Assembly (NCBI RefSeq): GCF_043876815.1
Contig: NZ_JBAWKA010000003.1
Coordinates: 248,001 to 312,000 of the forward strand
DNA from: Gaetbulibacter_A sp043876815
GTDB lineage: Bacteria > Bacteroidota > Bacteroidia > Flavobacteriales > Flavobacteriaceae
Reading direction: 5' to 3'
Length of the DNA: 64,000 nt
Part shown: piece after piece, positions 41,917-51,339 of the stretch
How the letters are laid out: each line of letters starts with the position of its first letter
How positions within the stretch are numbered: the stretch's first letter is position 1
The notes under the pieces: generated by a model
Seen by the model: the letters and a program-made list of their open reading frames with translations, nothing else
What the model was told of the DNA's origin: nothing
Databases searched by the model: none
Program-made: the position numbers and the translations under genes

Positions 41917-42741
41917 TTATACCGCTACGGCACCTTTGATATGTGGGTGCGGATTGTAATCTACCAGAGTAAAATCCTCGAATTTGAAATCGAAGATGTC
42001 TTTGATCTCAGGGTTTAATATCATTTTTGGTAGTGGCCGGGGCTCCCGGGAAAGTTGTAATTCTAATTGCTCCATATGGTTGCTGTAGATATGGGCATCG
42101 CCGAAGGTATGAATAAATTCGCCGGCTTCATATCCGCAAACTTGCGCCATCATCATTGTGAACAATGCATAAGAAGCAATATTGAACGGTACTCCTAAAA
42201 ATATATCAGCGCTCCGTTGGTATAACTGACAAGATAATTTTCCGTCGGCTACGTAAAATTGAAAAAATGCGTGACATGGCGGCAAGGCCGCTTTACCGTT
42301 AGCAACATTTTCACTAAAATTTTTTGAAGTATCAGGAAGAACGGATGGGTTCCAGGCCGATACCAGCATCCGGCGACTGTTGGGATTCGTTTTTAAGGTT
42401 TGGATCACCTCTTTGATCTGATCAATCTCATCATTGTTCCAGTTACGCCATTGGTGACCATAAACCGGACCCAGATCGCCATTTTCGTCTGCCCACTCAT
42501 TCCAGATGCGTACGCCATTTTCGGTGAGGTATTTTATATTCGTATCACCTTTTAAAAACCAAAGCAATTCATAAACAATCGATTTTAAATGTAATTTTTT
42601 GGTAGTTACCATGGGGAATCCTTCACTTAAATCGAATCGCATTTGATAGCCGAAGACACTTTTAGTGCCGGTTCCTGTGCGGTCGCCTTTAGCATTACCG
42701 TGCTCTAAAACGTGTTTTACTAAGTCGTGATACTGTTTCAT
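41917..42741 (-). CDS. thyA: Thymidylate synthase
   Basis: The 274-residue ThyA converts dUMP to dTMP with methylene-tetrahydrofolate. The catalytic cysteine is in LPPCHAFFQFYV (near 159), followed by QLYQRSADIFLGVPFNIASYA. The N-terminal GDRTGTGTKSVFG loop and WNEWADENGDLGPVYGHQWR are intact. It lies 650 bp from the DHFR gene on the same strand. Confidence 0.97.
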   Translation of the reverse strand: MKQYHDLVKHVLEHGNAKGDRTGTGTKSVFGYQMRFDLSEGFPMVTTKKLHLKSIVYELLWFLKGDTNIKYLTENGVRIWNEWADENGDLGPVYGHQWRNWNNDEIDQIKEVIQTLKTNPNSRRMLVSAWNPSVLPDTSKNFSENVANGKAALPPCHAFFQFYVADGKLSCQLYQRSADIFLGVPFNIASYALFTMMMAQVCGYEAGEFIHTFGDAHIYSNHMEQLELQLSREPRPLPKMILNPEIKDIFDFKFEDFTLVDYNPHPHIKGAVAV

Positions 42742-42840
42742 ATACTTATGCTTTTTCCGGGATGAAAAATATAAAAAAAGGCTAAAACCAAAATGATTTG
42801 ACCCTCTAATAATATAAAAAGTTATTAACGTGTATTGTTA

Positions 42841-44097
42841 TTAATGCGTAAGTTCTTTAATGACCTCCGGATTGTGTTTGTGCTTGAATAGGAATGCAAA
42901 GGCTACAGTGATTACTAAAGCATAGACGGCGAAGGTTAGCCAAATGTTTTGCCAGTCCTTTCCGCTGGCCGAGGTAAAATACTGATCGATTAAAAAGCCA
43001 CTTACCACACTTCCAAAAATAGCACCAAAACCGTTAGTCATCATCATAAATAACCCCTGAGCAGAAGAACGGATCTTCGGACTTGTTGAGGTCTCTACAA
43101 ATAACGATCCTGAGATATTGAAAAAATCGAAAGCCATACCGTAAACGATACATGACAGAACGATAAGCACCAAACCGAAGCTTTCCGGATATCCGTAGGC
43201 GAAAAAGCCAAAACGCAATACCCAGGCCACCATACTCATAAGCATAACTTTCTTTATTCCAAATCGTTTTAAAAAGAACGGGATAGCCAAAATAAAAACT
43301 GTTTCAGAAATTTGTGATATCGACATAATGATGGTGGAATACTTCACCACAAACGAATCGGCATATTGCGGTATCAATTTAAAATCATCTAAAAACACAT
43401 CGCCATAGGCATTGGTGAGTTGTAAAGCAGCACCTAGAAACATACTAAAAATAAAGAATAGGGCCATTTTATAATTCATAAATAACTTGAAAGCGTCCAA
43501 CCCAAATAATTCTACAAACGATTGACTTCCGGACGTTGTATTCTCTGGTTTACACTTTGGAAGCGTAAAGGAGTATAAGCCTAAAAAAATGGCCGCAGCG
43601 GCTGCAATATAAAATTGATTTGCAGATGCCTTGTTGCCAGTCAAATTAGTAATCCACATTGCTACAATAAAACCGATGGTTCCCCATACACGAATCGGAG
43701 GGAAATTTTTAACGACGTCCAGATCACTTTTTTTTAAGGCATTATAAGCTACAGAATTTGATAAGGCGATAGTTGGCATATAAAAGGCCATGGCTAACAA
43801 AATCACCCAGAAAAAAGTTGTGGTGTCATTGATCATGGGAACATAAAGTAGAGTTAAACCACTTAAAATATGTAAGGTGCCATATAATTTTTCTGCATTG
43901 ATCCATCGGTCTGCAATGATTCCGCAAATAGCGGGCATGAATAATGATGCGATCCCCATAGTAGAAAAAATGGCTCCGAAATCAGAACCATCCCAACCTT
44001 TTGTGCCAAACCAATAGTTGGCAACTGTAATTAGCCATGCACCCCAAACAAAGAATTGTAAGAAGCTCATGATAATTAGTCGAAATTTTACACTCAT
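42841..44097 (-). CDS. Nucleoside:proton symporter (NupG/XapB-like MFS)
   Basis: A 418-residue, twelve-helix transporter of the nucleoside:H+ symporter branch of the major facilitator family. It begins MSVKFRLIIMSFLQFFVWGA and has the family stretch ALSNSVAYNAL (near 113) plus FPPIRVWGTIGFIVAMW (near 131). Such proteins import nucleosides. It lies beside thyA and within reach of two deoxynucleoside kinase genes, in line with salvage. Confidence 0.85.
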   Translation of the reverse strand: MSVKFRLIIMSFLQFFVWGAWLITVANYWFGTKGWDGSDFGAIFSTMGIASLFMPAICGIIADRWINAEKLYGTLHILSGLTLLYVPMINDTTTFFWVILLAMAFYMPTIALSNSVAYNALKKSDLDVVKNFPPIRVWGTIGFIVAMWITNLTGNKASANQFYIAAAAAIFLGLYSFTLPKCKPENTTSGSQSFVELFGLDAFKLFMNYKMALFFIFSMFLGAALQLTNAYGDVFLDDFKLIPQYADSFVVKYSTIIMSISQISETVFILAIPFFLKRFGIKKVMLMSMVAWVLRFGFFAYGYPESFGLVLIVLSCIVYGMAFDFFNISGSLFVETSTSPKIRSSAQGLFMMMTNGFGAIFGSVVSGFLIDQYFTSASGKDWQNIWLTFAVYALVITVAFAFLFKHKHNPEVIKELTH

Positions 44098-44118
44098 ATG
44101 ATATAAGAAATGCTGATT

Positions 44119-44742
44119 TTATTGTTCCCGTTTAGAAATTTCATCACGAATGTATGCTGCTTTTTCGTAGTCCTCGCTGGACACAGCTTCATCCAGCATA
44201 TCATGCAGTTCTTTTAGACTTTTGCCTTTCAGGTTTTCTTTTGGAGATTCGCTTTCCAGTTCACTGGCCACAAGATCATCCATTAAAATACCATCATCAG
44301 TATCTTCTTCATCTTCCTTTTTGGGGTTCACCTTAAGATAAATACCAGCTTTATCTAGAATATTTTTATAGGTGAAGATAGGTGCCTGAAAACGTAGTGC
44401 CAAAGCGATGGCATCACTGGTTCGGGCATCAATAATCTCTTCGATTTTATCTCGTTCGCAAATCAGACTAGAATAGAATACACCATCAACCAGTTTGTGG
44501 ATAATAACCTGCTTCACCACAATGTCAAAGCGGTCGGCAAAATTTTTAAATAAGTCATGAGTTAGCGGCCGAGGCGGACTAATTTCCTTTTCAAGGGCAA
44601 TGGCAATGGATTGGGCCTCAAAGGCACCAATAACAATTGGTAGCTTTCGGTCTCCGTCTACTTCATTCAATATCAAGGCATACGCTCCATTTTGAGTTTG
44701 GCTGTACGATATCCCTTTTATATTTAATTTTACTAGGCTCAT
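44119..44742 (-). CDS. Bifunctional nuclease-domain protein with UVR motif
   Basis: The 207-residue protein has an N-terminal bifunctional nuclease (DUF151) domain (about 1-130: LPIVIGAFEAQSIAIALE, RPLTHDL, and ARTSDAIALALRFQAPIF). An acidic linker follows, and a C-terminal UVR motif (about 170-205, LKELHDMLDEAVSSEDYEKAAYIRDEI as two halves) ends the protein. DUF151 proteins have RNase/DNase activity; the UVR motif is a UvrB-UvrC-like interaction helix pair. The gene is 21 bp upstream of the nucleoside transporter. Confidence 0.9.
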   Translation of the reverse strand: MSLVKLNIKGISYSQTQNGAYALILNEVDGDRKLPIVIGAFEAQSIAIALEKEISPPRPLTHDLFKNFADRFDIVVKQVIIHKLVDGVFYSSLICERDKIEEIIDARTSDAIALALRFQAPIFTYKNILDKAGIYLKVNPKKEDEEDTDDGILMDDLVASELESESPKENLKGKSLKELHDMLDEAVSSEDYEKAAYIRDEISKREQ

Positions 44743-44861
44743 AACATATTAAAAAGCAAAGAACTGTTTAAATTAGGACTTTACCAACTGTAAATTACAG
44801 TTTTTCGTAATAAAATGCTAATTTAAACAGTTCTAAATGACTTCACAATTTATGTGAAATT

Positions 44862-45821
44862 TTATTGTTGCGCTTTAAAGACCTTTAATTTTTCAATGAG
44901 TTGCGGTACGACCTCAAAGGCATCACCAACCACACCATAATCTGCAGCCTTGAAGAACGGTGCCTCCGGGTCGTTATTGATAACAACTTTATATTTTGAA
45001 GCATTAATTCCTGCCAAATGTTGAATTGCACCTGAGATCCCGATTGCAATATACAAATTAGCCGCTACCGGTTTTCCGGTTTGTCCAACGTGTTCGCCAT
45101 GAGGTCTCCACCCTAGATCGGATACTGGTTTTGAGCAAGCTGTGGCAGCACCTAGAACATCTGCGAGTTCTTCGATCATGCCCCAATTTTCAGGACCTTT
45201 TAATCCACGACCGGCAGATACCACAACTTCCGCATCAGCGATTGTAACTTTATCTGTTGCTTTGTCAACGGAGTCTACTGTAACGCCACTTTCTGCAATC
45301 TCTGGTGAAAACGTTACAACCTCTGCCTCGGTTTGGTTCTCATGAAGACCAAATGAATTATTGGAAAGACCAATTAATTTCACATCGGTTTTCAATTCTA
45401 AAATTTCAAATGCCTTGTTTGTGAAAGCGGTACGCTTTACTTGAAATGGCTCGGTACTTAAAGGTTTTGCCACAACATTTGAAGCATAACCGGCATTGAG
45501 GTCTACCGCCAATAGCGGTGCTAAATACTTATCGTTGGCACTTGAACTCATCACAATAACCTTAGCGCCTTCTTGTTGTGCCACCTGCTTGATCACATCA
45601 GCATAAATACTGGCATTGAAGGTTTTTACGGCATCATTGGTAACATTCAATACCTTGTTAACACCATAAGCTCCTAATGCAGCCGGGTCGGCGGCATTAA
45701 AACTCACAGCAGTTACTGTAGTGCCCATGGCATCGGCAATAGCCTTTGCGTATGAAGACACTTCAAATGCAATTTTTTTAAATTTTCCTTCTTCGGATTC
45801 TGTATATACTAAAACGGACAT
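44862..45821 (-). CDS. etfA: Electron transfer flavoprotein alpha subunit
   Basis: The 319-residue alpha subunit carries the FAD-binding C-terminal signature: SAGRGLKGPENWGMIEELAD (near 202), SDLGWRPHGEHVGQTGKPV and IAIGISGAIQHLAG, ending with INNDPEAPFFKAADYGVVGD. It passes electrons from acyl-CoA dehydrogenases to ETF:quinone oxidoreductase. It lies 44 bp downstream of etfB in the same operon. Confidence 0.96.
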   Translation of the reverse strand: MSVLVYTESEEGKFKKIAFEVSSYAKAIADAMGTTVTAVSFNAADPAALGAYGVNKVLNVTNDAVKTFNASIYADVIKQVAQQEGAKVIVMSSSANDKYLAPLLAVDLNAGYASNVVAKPLSTEPFQVKRTAFTNKAFEILELKTDVKLIGLSNNSFGLHENQTEAEVVTFSPEIAESGVTVDSVDKATDKVTIADAEVVVSAGRGLKGPENWGMIEELADVLGAATACSKPVSDLGWRPHGEHVGQTGKPVAANLYIAIGISGAIQHLAGINASKYKVVINNDPEAPFFKAADYGVVGDAFEVVPQLIEKLKVFKAQQ

Positions 45822-45865
45822 AATGTTTTTTATCTTTTTAGTTTAAAATTTTCTTTTACTGTTTT

Positions 45866-46612
45866 TTAAATAACCTTTGCTTCGTTATGAAGTAAGTTCA
45901 CAAGTTCGTCCAAATTATCCGGAGAAACGAGTTTGACGTCACCTTTTGGAGCTGGTTTTTCGAATTTCACTGAGCTACTTTCACCATCAACAGCAACAGG
46001 TTCTATCACGTTCAAAGGTTTTTTTCGTGCCATCATGATCCCGCGCATGTTTGGGATTCTTAGATCACTTTCTTCAACCAAACCTTTTTGGCCTCCAATA
46101 ACAAGTGGAAGCGCGGTGGTTAAGGTTTCTTTTCCACCGTCAATTTCTCTGATCGCCTTGGCGTTTGTGCCATCAATATCCAAACTAATGCATTTATTTA
46201 CAAAATTAGCTTTTATCAAACCGGCTAACATTCCTGGTACCATACCGCCATTATAATCGATCGATTCCCGGCCGCAAATGATGAGGTCGAAACCACCATC
46301 TTCAACTACTTTAGCAAGTTGCTTTGCTACAGAAAAACCATCGGTTGCAGGGGTGTTTACGCGAATAGCTTCATCGGCTCCTATGGCCAATGCCTTCCGC
46401 AGCGTTGGTTCAGTTTCCGGGCCGCCAACATTCGCAACCGTAACACTGGCACCTTGTTTTTCTTTGAACCACATAGCACGCGTTAAACCAAATTCATCAT
46501 TCGGATTAATTACGAACTGGACACCATTGGTGTCAAATTTGGTATCGTTTTCTGTGAAATTAATTTTCGACGTGGTGTCTGGTACATGACTAATACAGAC
46601 TAATATTTTCAT
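45866..46612 (-). CDS. etfB: Electron transfer flavoprotein beta subunit
   Basis: The 248-residue beta subunit begins MKILVCISHVPDTTSKINFT and has the AMP-binding regions NPNDEFGLTRAMWFKE (near 37) and DGGFDLIICGRESIDYNGGMV (two adjacent halves, near 109). It forms the ETF dimer with EtfA and is first in the operon. It is divergent from pdhB with about 200 bp between. Confidence 0.96.
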   Translation of the reverse strand: MKILVCISHVPDTTSKINFTENDTKFDTNGVQFVINPNDEFGLTRAMWFKEKQGASVTVANVGGPETEPTLRKALAIGADEAIRVNTPATDGFSVAKQLAKVVEDGGFDLIICGRESIDYNGGMVPGMLAGLIKANFVNKCISLDIDGTNAKAIREIDGGKETLTTALPLVIGGQKGLVEESDLRIPNMRGIMMARKKPLNVIEPVAVDGESSSVKFEKPAPKGDVKLVSPDNLDELVNLLHNEAKVI

Positions 46613-46815
46613 AATAATTAGGTGTTTAAATTTTATTCAAGTTGGTAAACTTTTAATACAAAAATAGGCTTTTAAACCGCCTTTTAATCAAAGGCGCTAC
46701 GAAGTTAATTATTTTATTTCAAAAATACTATGCATGCATAATAAATTTTAAAAAAATTGTCCTAAGCACCTCGGCATTTATTGTTATTTTTGCTGTTCTA
46801 ATAAATATGTAATCA

Positions 46816-47793
46816 ATGAAGACAATTCAATTTAGAGAAGCTATTTGTGAAGCGATGAGCGAAGAAATGCGTCGTGATGAAAGCATTTACCTAATGGGCG
46901 AGGAAGTAGCTGAATATAATGGAGCCTACAAGGCTTCAAAGGGAATGTTAGACGAGTTTGGGGCGAAACGTGTTATTGATACGCCAATTTCGGAACTGGG
47001 ATTCGCGGGGATCGCTATTGGTTCTGCCATGAATGGTAATCGTCCTATCGTGGAATACATGACCTTCAACTTCTCTTTGGTTGGAATTGATCAAATTATA
47101 AACAATGCAGCGAAGATCCGACAAATGTCCGGCGGACAATTCAACTGTCCGATCGTGTTTCGTGGCCCGACGGCTTCCGCAGGGCAGCTTGGAGCAACAC
47201 ACTCACAAGCTTTTGAAAGTTGGTTTGCAAATACACCGGGACTTAAAGTTGTGGTGCCGTCGAATCCAAAAGATGCTAAAGGCCTTTTAAAAGCTGCTAT
47301 TCGCGATGATGATCCTGTGATCTTTATGGAAAGTGAGCAAATGTACGGCGATAAAGGTGAGGTGCCTGAAGGGGAATACATTATTCCTTTGGGTGTGGCT
47401 GAGGTGAAACGAAAAGGGGACGATGTTACAATCGTGTCTTTTGGTAAAATTATTAAAGAAGCTTACAAAGCGGCTGATGCTCTGGAAAAAGAGGGAATTT
47501 CCTGTGAAATTATCGATTTGCGTACAGTGCGTCCTTTGGATAAAGAAGCCATTTTAGAATCTGTTAAGAAAACCAATCGATTAGTGGTTTTAGAAGAAGC
47601 GTGGCCTTTTGGTAATGTGGCAACTGAAATCACCTATATCATTCAAAGCGAAGCGTTTGATTATCTGGATGCTCCGATCATCAAATTGAACACGGCCGAT
47701 ACTCCGGCGCCTTATTCCCCGGTATTATTAGAACAATGGTTACCAAATAGTGACGATGTTATTAAAGCCGTGAAAAAAGTACTTTATAAATAA
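46816..47793 (+). CDS. pdhB: Pyruvate dehydrogenase E1 component, beta subunit
   Basis: The 325-residue protein matches E1-beta of the heterotetrameric pyruvate/branched-chain dehydrogenases: MKTIQFREAICEAMSEEMRR, GEEVAEYNGAYKASKGM, DTPISELGFAGIAIGSAM, and the C-terminal VLEEAWPFGNVATEI. It supplies the thiamine-diphosphate site with the alpha subunit, which is not in the window. A TATTTTTG -7 box lies at 46785-46792, 23 bp upstream, and a terminator follows the gene. Confidence 0.93.
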   Translation: MKTIQFREAICEAMSEEMRRDESIYLMGEEVAEYNGAYKASKGMLDEFGAKRVIDTPISELGFAGIAIGSAMNGNRPIVEYMTFNFSLVGIDQIINNAAKIRQMSGGQFNCPIVFRGPTASAGQLGATHSQAFESWFANTPGLKVVVPSNPKDAKGLLKAAIRDDDPVIFMESEQMYGDKGEVPEGEYIIPLGVAEVKRKGDDVTIVSFGKIIKEAYKAADALEKEGISCEIIDLRTVRPLDKEAILESVKKTNRLVVLEEAWPFGNVATEITYIIQSEAFDYLDAPIIKLNTADTPAPYSPVLLEQWLPNSDDVIKAVKKVLYK

Positions 47794-47815
47794 AATAAAA
47801 TAATTTACGTTATAG

Positions 47816-47850
47816 AAACTTCATTGGCCTTGTAGTTAATGAAGTTTTTT
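47816..47850 (+). terminator. Terminator of pdhB, overlapping an alternative start of the next gene
   Basis: AAACTTCATT (47816-47825) pairs perfectly with AATGAAGTTT (47838-47847) around a 12-nt loop, followed by T's. An ATG at 47839 lies within its right arm. Confidence 0.8.
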
Positions 47851-47856
47851 TGTCTT

Positions 47857-50361
47857 ATGTCCAAATCACTGCTATCCATCATACTGTTTTTTAGCCTATT
47901 TTCCGCGACAGCGCAAACCAAGGTGAGTGGTTATGTTTTTGATGAGTCAAATGAGCCCGTAGCCTATGCTAACGTGATTTTTAAAGATTCAAAAGAGGGC
48001 ACCACAACGGATGAAAATGGTAAGTTCTACATGGAGTCTGACACCACTTGGTCAACCTTAGAAATTTCTTTTTTGGGCTATGAAACTATCCTATTGCCTT
48101 TGGAAAAAAGGGTGAATTACAACCTGAACATTGTATTGAGGGAGCAAAACTCCCAATTGAATGAGGTGATGATCGTCGCCGGAAAACAATCGAAAAAAAA
48201 TAATCCAGCCATCGATCTATTACGAAAGATATGGGAACATAAGCGTCAGAATGGTCTAAGGCAGTTCAAACAATATACCTACGACAAATACGAAAAGCTA
48301 GAATTCGATATTAATACTATCGACAGTGCATTAATAAAGAGTAAGCTTTTTAGGGGGATGGAATTTGTGTTCGATCATGTGGATACGTCCAGCGTGACCG
48401 GAAAAACCTATCTGCCTATGTTTATCAATGAGGCCGTTTCGACGGTATACGGTGATAATGAATTAAACATGGAAAAGGAGATTTTAATAGGAAATAAAAA
48501 CTCAGGTTTCAGTGATAACCAGATTATTATCGACTTTGTGAACGATCTTTATTCAGATTTTAATGTTTACGATAACTACCTTAAATTTTTCGATAAAAGC
48601 TTCGTAAGTCCACTATCCCGAACAGGTATCGGCACTTATAATTATGTGTTGTCGGATAGTATGTATATCGATAATAAATGGTGTTATAACATTATATATT
48701 ATCCGCGGCGGAAAAATGAACTTACCTTCAAAGGTGATTTTTGGGTAGCTGACACCACCTATGCCGTAAAAGAAATTAATTTGAAAGCCTCGAAAAGTGC
48801 CAACATCAACTGGGTTAAAGATATTTATATCGAACAGGAATTTGAGGTGCTTAACGATTCCTTGTTTTTGATCAAACGGGATTATATGATGAGTGATTTT
48901 GCCTTTAATAAGAAGGAGAAATCACGTGGGATTTATGGTAAACGTACCACTTTGTATAATAAATATAAGTTCGACATCCCTAAGCCAAAAAAATTCTATG
49001 AAACGGAGGTTTATAATTACGACCAGGATATTTATGACCGCGACAGTATTTTTTGGGCTGCTAATCGTTTGGAGAAATTAAATCAGGATGAGCAAGGCGT
49101 TTATAAAATGCTGGATACACTCAAAACCGTTAAAAAATTTAAACGTCTTTATAATTTAGGGAGTATTCTGGCTTCCGGTTATGTAGAATTCAATAAGCTG
49201 CCTCTGGATTACGGACCTATTTTTTCAACCTTCGGGTACAATCAAGTGGAAGGCGTTCGACTGCGAACCGGATTACGGACCTATTTTGGACGTAATGACC
49301 TGTGGCGATTGGAAGGCTTTTTAGCCTATGGGATTGATGATGATAAATTCAAATACGGTATTTCGGGTAAATGGTTACTCGACAAGAAAAGTCGCCTTAT
49401 CATTTCAGGAGGAAACAGACGTGATGTGGAACAAATAGGAGCCAGTTTAACCTCAAGTACGGATGTTTTAGGTCGAAGTCTGGCATCATCTGCAGTCGTA
49501 GGAACGGGTATAAACGACAAACTTACTAATATCAATCTGACCAGTTTTGAAATAGAGGCCGAACCCTGGCATAATTTTATAGTCCGTTTGGGTGGAAATT
49601 ATCGTACTCTGGAATCGGCATCTCCAACATTTAGTTTGGATTATAATACTCCTGATGGTATCGCCTCTACAATTGATCAATATGAATCGACCCTATCCAT
49701 GTATTATTTTCCAAAGCGAAAAATGACCGGATTTGGCGTTGAACGATTGCCGGCCAATGATAATTATGCGCGTCTTTTTGGGCGGGTAAGTCGCGGTGAT
49801 AAAAACGTTTTAAACAGCGATTTTGATTATACCAAAGTACAGTTTTCATATGTGCAGCCTTGGCAGTTGGGTGGTTTAGGCAGGCTCACTACTAGCTTAG
49901 AATCTGGAAAAACCTATGGCGAAGTGCCTCTCGGTTTATTGAGTGTGGTTCCCGGAAATCAATCGTATTTTTCTATTTATAACACCTTTTCCCAGTTAGA
50001 TTTTTACGAATTTGTAACCGATACCTACACCTCTTTGCAGCTGGAGCATAATTTTAACGGACGCTTATTTTCAAGAATTCCGCTTTTGCGGAAACTCAAC
50101 CTTCGCGAAATTTTAAGTCTTCGTGGGGTATGGGGTACTTTATCACAAGATAATATTGACCTAAATACTACGAATAACCCGAATAGTATTCCGCTTAAAG
50201 CGCCATCAAGTGAACCTTATTATGAATACAGTTTAGGTGTTGGGAATATTTTTAAGGTGTTTCGGATCGATTTTAATTTTAGAGGAAATTACAAAGATCC
50301 TATTCTATACCCGAACGCTCGTAAATTTGGCGTGACAGGCAGTTTCGGTTTCTATTTTTAA
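47857..50361 (+). CDS. DUF5686 outer-membrane protein with carboxypeptidase-like plug domain
   Basis: From ATG 47857 the product has 834 residues, with a signal peptide (MSKSLLSIILFFSLFSATAQ). A carboxypeptidase regulatory-like beta domain follows (about 20-105, VSGYVFDESNEPVAYANVIF, GTTTDENGKF), then the DUF5686 region, which is tyrosine-rich and ends in many alternating beta strands with a terminal Phe/Tyr pattern (GSFGFYF) typical of outer-membrane barrels. Role unknown; TonB-system-like nutrient handling is possible. ATG 47839 is less likely because it lies inside the pdhB terminator. Confidence 0.85.
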   Translation: MSKSLLSIILFFSLFSATAQTKVSGYVFDESNEPVAYANVIFKDSKEGTTTDENGKFYMESDTTWSTLEISFLGYETILLPLEKRVNYNLNIVLREQNSQLNEVMIVAGKQSKKNNPAIDLLRKIWEHKRQNGLRQFKQYTYDKYEKLEFDINTIDSALIKSKLFRGMEFVFDHVDTSSVTGKTYLPMFINEAVSTVYGDNELNMEKEILIGNKNSGFSDNQIIIDFVNDLYSDFNVYDNYLKFFDKSFVSPLSRTGIGTYNYVLSDSMYIDNKWCYNIIYYPRRKNELTFKGDFWVADTTYAVKEINLKASKSANINWVKDIYIEQEFEVLNDSLFLIKRDYMMSDFAFNKKEKSRGIYGKRTTLYNKYKFDIPKPKKFYETEVYNYDQDIYDRDSIFWAANRLEKLNQDEQGVYKMLDTLKTVKKFKRLYNLGSILASGYVEFNKLPLDYGPIFSTFGYNQVEGVRLRTGLRTYFGRNDLWRLEGFLAYGIDDDKFKYGISGKWLLDKKSRLIISGGNRRDVEQIGASLTSSTDVLGRSLASSAVVGTGINDKLTNINLTSFEIEAEPWHNFIVRLGGNYRTLESASPTFSLDYNTPDGIASTIDQYESTLSMYYFPKRKMTGFGVERLPANDNYARLFGRVSRGDKNVLNSDFDYTKVQFSYVQPWQLGGLGRLTTSLESGKTYGEVPLGLLSVVPGNQSYFSIYNTFSQLDFYEFVTDTYTSLQLEHNFNGRLFSRIPLLRKLNLREILSLRGVWGTLSQDNIDLNTTNNPNSIPLKAPSSEPYYEYSLGVGNIFKVFRIDFNFRGNYKDPILYPNARKFGVTGSFGFYF

Positions 50362-50366
50362 CAGGT

Positions 50367-51260
50367 TTACCCTTTTATTTTTTGCATCAATTCTAGAGCA
50401 TGAAGTAATACAGGATTCCGGTTCTTAGTATGCCATACCATGGAAAGTTCTGTGCGTTGTTTGATGGTTTTCAGGTCGATAAACTTGATGCCTTTTACGG
50501 CGTCATTTTGTAAAGATTTAGGAACTATAGAAATGCCAAAATCGTTTGCAACGAGCTTATAAATGGAGGTCGCGTGGATGGTAAGGTGTGAAACCGACGG
50601 CGTAAAACCACAATCCTTAAAGATCTGAATTACTTTATCGTAATAAGAAGCACTATAATCCGGATCAAAAAGAATGAAGGTCTCTTCTTTAAATTGAGCC
50701 AAAGATTTAAAGTTCTTGCTGTTTATGGCGTGATTCTCAGGAAGGACGATACAGAAAATATCACTTAAAACGGTTTGACGCATCAAATTTTTTGGCAGCG
50801 TTTCCAAACGCATAAAGCCAATATCAATATTATACGACAGGAGGTCATCAATTTGGTTTTGATTTTCCATTTCCTTCAAACTAAACATGACATCAGGGTG
50901 CTCTTCCCGGTATTTGATTAGCAGGTTAGGAATGATGTTTTGCATGGCAGAACCTACATAGCCTATTTTAAGTTGCCCTTTTTTTCCTGCTTGAACAAGC
51001 TTGGCATGATCCAAGATATCCTCAAATTGCTTCAGGTTTAATTGCAGTTCTTTTTTTAGATATTGACCGGTTTTGGTTAAAACGACTTTGCGATTATGGC
51101 GTTCGAATAACACCACGCCCAGTTCATTTTCCATCTGCTTAATTTGACGACTTAATCCCGGTTGTGAAATGAACAGGCGTTCTGAAGCTTTTCGGAAGTG
51201 TAATTCTTCGGCGACAGCCAAAAAATATCGAATATGGCGTAATTCTATTTGATAACTCAT
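50367..51260 (-). CDS. LysR-family transcriptional regulator
   Basis: The 297-residue regulator has the LysR winged helix-turn-helix at the N-terminus (ELRHIRYFLAVAEELHFRKA, RLFISQPGLSRQIKQMENEL, VVLFERHNRKVVLT) and a periplasmic-binding-like effector domain (about 90-297). It is transcribed divergently from hutH, 79 bp away, so it is the likely regulator of histidine breakdown, with histidine or urocanate as possible inducer. A TATCTTTG -7 box on its own strand lies at 51276-51283. Confidence 0.92.
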   Translation of the reverse strand: MSYQIELRHIRYFLAVAEELHFRKASERLFISQPGLSRQIKQMENELGVVLFERHNRKVVLTKTGQYLKKELQLNLKQFEDILDHAKLVQAGKKGQLKIGYVGSAMQNIIPNLLIKYREEHPDVMFSLKEMENQNQIDDLLSYNIDIGFMRLETLPKNLMRQTVLSDIFCIVLPENHAINSKNFKSLAQFKEETFILFDPDYSASYYDKVIQIFKDCGFTPSVSHLTIHATSIYKLVANDFGISIVPKSLQNDAVKGIKFIDLKTIKQRTELSMVWHTKNRNPVLLHALELMQKIKG

Positions 51261-51339
51261 AGTTATTATTATGAAACAAAGATAGTCTTTTTAAGCATTA
51301 ATTTAAAGCGTAATTTTGTGAAACAAATTCGAACGAAAA
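51261..51339. promoter_or_regulatory. Divergent promoter region LysR/hutH
   Basis: The 79-bp gap holds back-to-back -7 boxes: TAATTTTG at 51311-51318 for hutH and TATCTTTG on the minus strand (51276-51283) for the regulator. No clear TTTG -33 boxes are present, in line with activator-dependent promoters. Confidence 0.55.
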
